From contig VGSX01000017.1 of assembly GCA_016874895.1 (NCBI GenBank), positions 1 to 24,652 of the forward strand: a stretch of DNA of 24,652 bases, given 5' to 3'. The stretch comes from Deltaproteobacteria bacterium. Its GTDB lineage: Bacteria; Desulfobacterota; Desulfobaccia; Desulfobaccales; Desulfobaccaceae. Made by a program: the position numbers and the translations under genes. The notes beneath the pieces were generated by a model that was given only the letters and a program-made list of their open reading frames with translations, did no database searches and was not told the origin of the DNA. Positions 22,091 through 24,652 of the stretch are shown one piece after another (within the stretch, counting starts at the first letter, position 1; each line of letters begins with the position of its first letter).

Positions 22091-23005
22091 TTATCTGGTG
22101 CGCAGAAACTGGTTCACCAGGTTATTCCAGCCGATTTCCGGGAAGTGGCCGAAGACGTCGTCCACCATGGCGCCGCCGTCGGGGAGGGTGACCCCGGCCG
22201 AGGTTTCCAGCATTCCCAACAGGCGGTGGGATTCATAGTTTATCCAGGCCAGGTTTTTCTCGCCGGCCAGCAGCTTTTCCCGGTTGCTCTGGAGCTGCGT
22301 GGGCGTTACCACAAACAGCCAGCCTTCCTCATAGGGATAATCGTGAATAACCTGGGGGTGCTTCCGCACTTCCGGGTTAACCGCTTCGACGATGCCGTCG
22401 ATGGGGGCCAGCACCGCGGCCTTGTTGCCTTTCCGGGCCAGGGCCATGCCCGCCGTGTTCTGGCGGAACACCTCCCCCACCTTGGGGAGCTGCAATTCAT
22501 CGGCGGGACCTAAGACCTTCTGCGAAAAATCATCCAACCCGATGCGGATGCGCCCGGCGTTCTCCATGGCCGCCCAGGTGTGGCCTTTATGGAGATAGGT
22601 GCTGGTGGGCACCGCAATGCCAAACACTTCCCGGAGTTGCGGTCGCAGGGGGGTGGCGAACAATTCAAACTGGTCCTCCAGCATCTGGTCGAAGGGGCAT
22701 TTGTAACAGTCATAGTTATTGCCGCAGAAATAGGCCGGCACTCTCTGGGTCAGCATGTGGCGGCACTGCTGGTGCAGACCTGACTGCTGCCTCATCTTGT
22801 CCTGCCACGGGATAATCTTGCCCTTTTTGCCCTTGGGGGTCTGCCCGGCCTTCAGGAGGGCGAGATTAGCGATCGCCGTCTGTTTCATGGACCGGTCAAA
22901 TTTACAGGTGTTGCAGTCGTAGTTGTTATCGCAGACCTTAAAATCGATGACGCCGGCTTCCATCCAGACGCAGTGTTTCTTTTGATTAAGCTCTTTGGGT
23001 ATCAT
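22091..23005 (-). CDS. GcvH-like lipoyl-domain protein with duplicated four-Cys module
   Basis: The 304-aa product has two parts. Residues 1-115 hold two copies of one module, C-x12-C-x5-C-x2-C (C12, C25, C31, C34 and C81, C94, C100, C103), each with NNYDC before the CxxC; this could hold Zn or an iron-sulfur cluster. Residues 125-235 are a glycine-cleavage H-protein-like lipoyl domain: GHTWAAMENAGRIRIGLDDF, LQLPKVGEVF and RKGNKAAVLAPIDGIVEAVN, with K195 at the lipoate position. A C-terminal extension (YESHRLLGMLETSAGVTLPD, then VDDVFGHFPEIGW) is shared with the paralogue upstream. GGAAGGATAAGGA lies before the ATG. No gcvT, gcvP or lipoate ligase is nearby, so a glycine-cleavage role is not supported. 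H-like lipoyl carriers in sulfur metabolism are an alternative. Confidence 0.82.
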   Translation of the reverse strand: MIPKELNQKKHCVWMEAGVIDFKVCDNNYDCNTCKFDRSMKQTAIANLALLKAGQTPKGKKGKIIPWQDKMRQQSGLHQQCRHMLTQRVPAYFCGNNYDCYKCPFDQMLEDQFELFATPLRPQLREVFGIAVPTSTYLHKGHTWAAMENAGRIRIGLDDFSQKVLGPADELQLPKVGEVFRQNTAGMALARKGNKAAVLAPIDGIVEAVNPEVRKHPQVIHDYPYEEGWLFVVTPTQLQSNREKLLAGEKNLAWINYESHRLLGMLETSAGVTLPDGGAMVDDVFGHFPEIGWNNLVNQFLRTR

Positions 23006-23075
23006 GTCCTTATCCTTCCTTTGGTAGCAAAAGTGTATCGCCTCGAAAACCTGCCAGAGATAATACTTCCTGAGT

Positions 23076-23717
23076 TTAACTCCGCTTTTTCCAGTTTTTG
23101 GTCAGGTCTTGCAGGAAAAATTCCTGGACCAGTCGCCGCCATCCCAGTTTGGGGAAATGTCCGAAAACGTCATCCACTATTTCACCGCCGTCCGGGAGGG
23201 TGACACCCACGGTGTTTTCCATGAGGCTCAATAAGCGGTGCGATTCGGCATCGATCCAGTCCGCAGCGGTCTTCCCGGAATACAGGGTACTCAGGTTGCG
23301 TTCCAGATTGGTGGGCTGAACCACAAAGAGCCAACCTTCACCATAAGGGTCGTCATGGATCAGACGGGGCTGACGCTGCACCCTGGCATTGACCTCGGCG
23401 ACGGTGCCATCCACCGGCGCCACGACCTTGGCCTTGTGCCCCTGCCTGACCAGCGCCATACAGACGTGATCCTGATAATAGGCCCGGCCCACTTCAGGCA
23501 ACCGCACCTCTTCGGCCGGCCCCAGAATTTTCTGGGAAAAGTCATCCAAGCCCACCCGCACCTGGCCGTTGTCTTCCAGCAGGGCCCAGGCGTGGCCCCG
23601 ATGCAGAAAATAATCGGAAGTGGGAACCTTAAAACCGAACACTTCCACCACCGTGGACTGAGGCTGCCGGGTAGCTTCCCGAGCCTGACTTTCTTCTTTC
23701 TTGATGTCCCTATTCAT
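23076..23717 (-). CDS. GcvH-like lipoyl-domain protein (paralogue without Cys module)
   Basis: The 213-aa product lacks the Cys-rich N-terminus but aligns with residues 125-300 of the protein encoded downstream: GHAWALLEDNGQVRVGLDDF, VRLPEVGRAY, RQGHKAKVVAPVDGTVAEVN (K95 at the lipoate position), EGWLFVVQPTNLERN, and the extension SLMENTVGVTLPDGGEIVDD. The two genes are clearly tandem duplicates that diverged. AAGGAGG is 9 bases upstream of the ATG, a strong ribosome site. It is the first gene of a two-gene unit (70-base gap), behind a sigma-54-like promoter. It is probably a lipoylated carrier protein in the cytoplasm; the partner enzymes are not in the window. Confidence 0.82.
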   Translation of the reverse strand: MNRDIKKEESQAREATRQPQSTVVEVFGFKVPTSDYFLHRGHAWALLEDNGQVRVGLDDFSQKILGPAEEVRLPEVGRAYYQDHVCMALVRQGHKAKVVAPVDGTVAEVNARVQRQPRLIHDDPYGEGWLFVVQPTNLERNLSTLYSGKTAADWIDAESHRLLSLMENTVGVTLPDGGEIVDDVFGHFPKLGWRRLVQEFFLQDLTKNWKKRS

Positions 23718-23788
23718 AACTAAAACCTCCTTGAGAGAGTTTCACTTTTAACGTTTGAGAAGCAGTCATTGTCTTTGTCTGATGATTA

Positions 23789-23804
23789 TGCAACTAAGAT
23801 GCCA
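23789..23804 (-). promoter_or_regulatory. Candidate sigma-54 promoter
   Basis: On the minus strand TGGCAT-CTTAG-TTGCA matches the sigma-54 consensus TGGCAC-N5-TTGCA at every invariant position (GG at -24 and GC at -12, spaced correctly). The expected start lies about 60 bases before the ATG at 23717. Confidence 0.65.
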
Positions 23805-23820
23805 AAAAATTTAAAACCCC

Positions 23821-23835
23821 ATATCATTTTGATAT
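23821..23835. promoter_or_regulatory. Inverted repeat ATATCA-TTT-TGATAT
   Basis: A perfect 6-bp inverted repeat lies about 17 bases upstream of the -24 box, with a further TGATAT at 23840-23845. Its closeness to the promoter suits a regulator or IHF-type bending site. Confidence 0.35.
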
Positions 23836-23898
23836 AACTTGATATTTAATTTGACAGGACCGTCTGCCTCACTATTCGGCCTCAGCAGCGTGGCTATA

Positions 23899-23919
23899 AC
23901 TGTTGCTTAAAACAACAGT
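23899..23919. promoter_or_regulatory. Inverted repeat ACTGTTG-N7-CAACAGT, possible enhancer site
   Basis: A perfect 7-bp inverted repeat, centred about 110 bases upstream of the sigma-54-like promoter, the usual place for an upstream activator site bound by an NtrC-type protein. It could also be a plain hairpin. Confidence 0.45.
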
Positions 23920-24052
23920 CAGCCGGCAGCTTTTTAAAACATATTGATTTAACTGGCAAATGCTATGTATATTATATAGACAGGTCTTGAGGCGGGGGTG
24001 TTGGGAAACTAAACAGGAGGTAATCCCAGGAAAATTCGATCAAAGAAAGGGC

Positions 24053-24171
24053 GTAGGCGTTCAGCTTCCAGCAGAAACCATGGGTCAGGCAAACCAAGCG
24101 AGAAACCAGCGAGCTGCCATCTTAGAATAACTATTTGAATTTATAGCATTAGCTGACCGCTGAACGCTTAC
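24053..24171. repeat. Short inverted-repeat element copy C (IS66-type MITE candidate)
   Basis: This 119-bp copy has the same 13-bp ends as copies A and B and lacks about 14 bp near the left end (GATCAGCAATCAGC in copy A). The interior shares CGAGAAACCAGCGA and CTGCCATCTTAGAATAACTA with copy A. The flanks GAAAGGGC and TATCCAAG do not match, so any target duplication is lost. Confidence 0.75.
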
Positions 24172-24390
24172 TATCCAAGATATAACCTGTTAAACTTTTT
24201 CAAAAAGTTGTGGTATGACTTGTATAATAAAGATGTAAGATATTAATTCAGTTAGTTGAAAAATTGCCGATCTAGTAGACAGTATAGCCGATGCTGTTGA
24301 GTTAACTTAATAGCACCTATTAATAATTACCTAAATCCTTTTTAGAAAAGGAGGGCTTTTTAAAGGATATCCTTTGGTTCTGTCGAGGAA
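24172..24390. other. AT-rich intergenic stretch with repeat fragment
   Basis: No ORF. A perfect TATAAT (24223-24228) has no good -35 partner. An inverted repeat AACTTTTT-C-AAAAAGTT lies at 24194-24210. CCTAAATCC plus TTTAGAAAAGGAGGG (24330-24355) is a half copy of the palindromic element at 16486-16580. Confidence 0.5.
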
Positions 24391-24652
24391 AGTGAATTCA
24401 GTGGCGCTGGGTTCGGCCATACCTGTTTGATCGAAGGCCTTATCTGGTTTGCCAAAAAGGCAGCCAACACCCCTCAGGCCTCCATTGCTCAGGCCTGCAA
24501 GACCTGACGGCTCAACTGCAAGAGGGATTATCTCTGGTGCAGTTCGTCACTATTGCGGATCAGCAGGCTGACATCTATGACTATTTCCGGTTAGCCCATA
24601 AGCTCGAGGTTGATGTTTTGAGGAACAGCAGGATATTAAAAAACAGGCAGGA
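24391..24652 (+). pseudogene. Tn5/IS4-type transposase remnant
   Basis: One frame reads EESEFSGAGFGH and then WFAKKAANTPQASIAQACKT before a stop at 24504; this matches the N-terminal DNA-binding domain of Tn5-like transposases (EFGxADLGDxRL and ASIPQACG). A second frame, overlapping and continuing past the window end, reads LSLVQFVTIADQQADIYDYF followed by RLAHKLEVDVL, matching the catalytic VADREADIYELF motif. The stretch of roughly 100 residues that should join them, including the first catalytic Asp, is absent and the frames differ. It is a decayed relic. Confidence 0.65.

Larger units (their letters stand above)
23718..24052. other. Regulatory region of the GcvH-like operon
   Basis: AT-rich, no ORF. 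It contains the sigma-54-like promoter and two inverted repeats described separately. GCCGGC at 23922-23927 followed by TTTTT may be part of a terminator for a gene no longer present. Confidence 0.45.

Overview
The window looks like a chromosomal segment from a sulfate-reducing or syntrophic deltaproteobacterium of the Desulfobacca/Syntrophobacterales type. This is inferred from GC-rich coding regions, the zapB-zapA-6S RNA-rny-ymdB order, a HEAT-repeat protein resembling the DVU0298 family, and GcvH-like proteins with cysteine-rich extensions. No rRNA, tRNA, CRISPR array or prophage was seen.

Layout: 1-609 is the 3' part of an M42 aminopeptidase gene. 621-1540 holds a decayed IS66 transposase, a short inverted-repeat element and a small membrane protein gene that is easy to miss. 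1582-2688 (minus) carries a HEAT-repeat protein and ssb. 3243-7373 is an envelope cluster: lipoprotein, SLBB polysaccharide-export protein and predicted outer-membrane barrel. 7437-8549 is a Glu/Leu/Phe/Val dehydrogenase. 8625-9405 is fur-feoA without feoB. 9567-13186 is zapB, zapA, 6S RNA, RNase Y and a YmdB-type phosphoesterase. 13260-14209 holds a glycine-zipper lipoprotein and a small unknown protein. 14319-16416 is sucCD. 16601-21866 is queH, a cobA-hemD fusion, a UvrD/PcrA-type helicase and a tandem universal stress protein. 22091-23717 (minus) carries two GcvH-like lipoyl-domain proteins behind a candidate sigma-54 promoter. The right end holds a third copy of the short element and a decayed Tn5/IS4-type transposase.

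Most genes are core metabolism, RNA turnover, cell division and envelope functions. The less ordinary parts are: (i) the tandem GcvH-like proteins, one with two identically spaced four-cysteine modules, with a sigma-54-like promoter and an upstream inverted repeat; (ii) a family of three 119-147 bp elements with GTAGGCG/GTAAGCG ends and 8-bp target duplications, which look like IS66-mobilised MITEs; (iii) a zapA reading frame with no ATG, GTG or TTG start that fits its homologues; (iv) several other dispersed palindromic repeats between genes.
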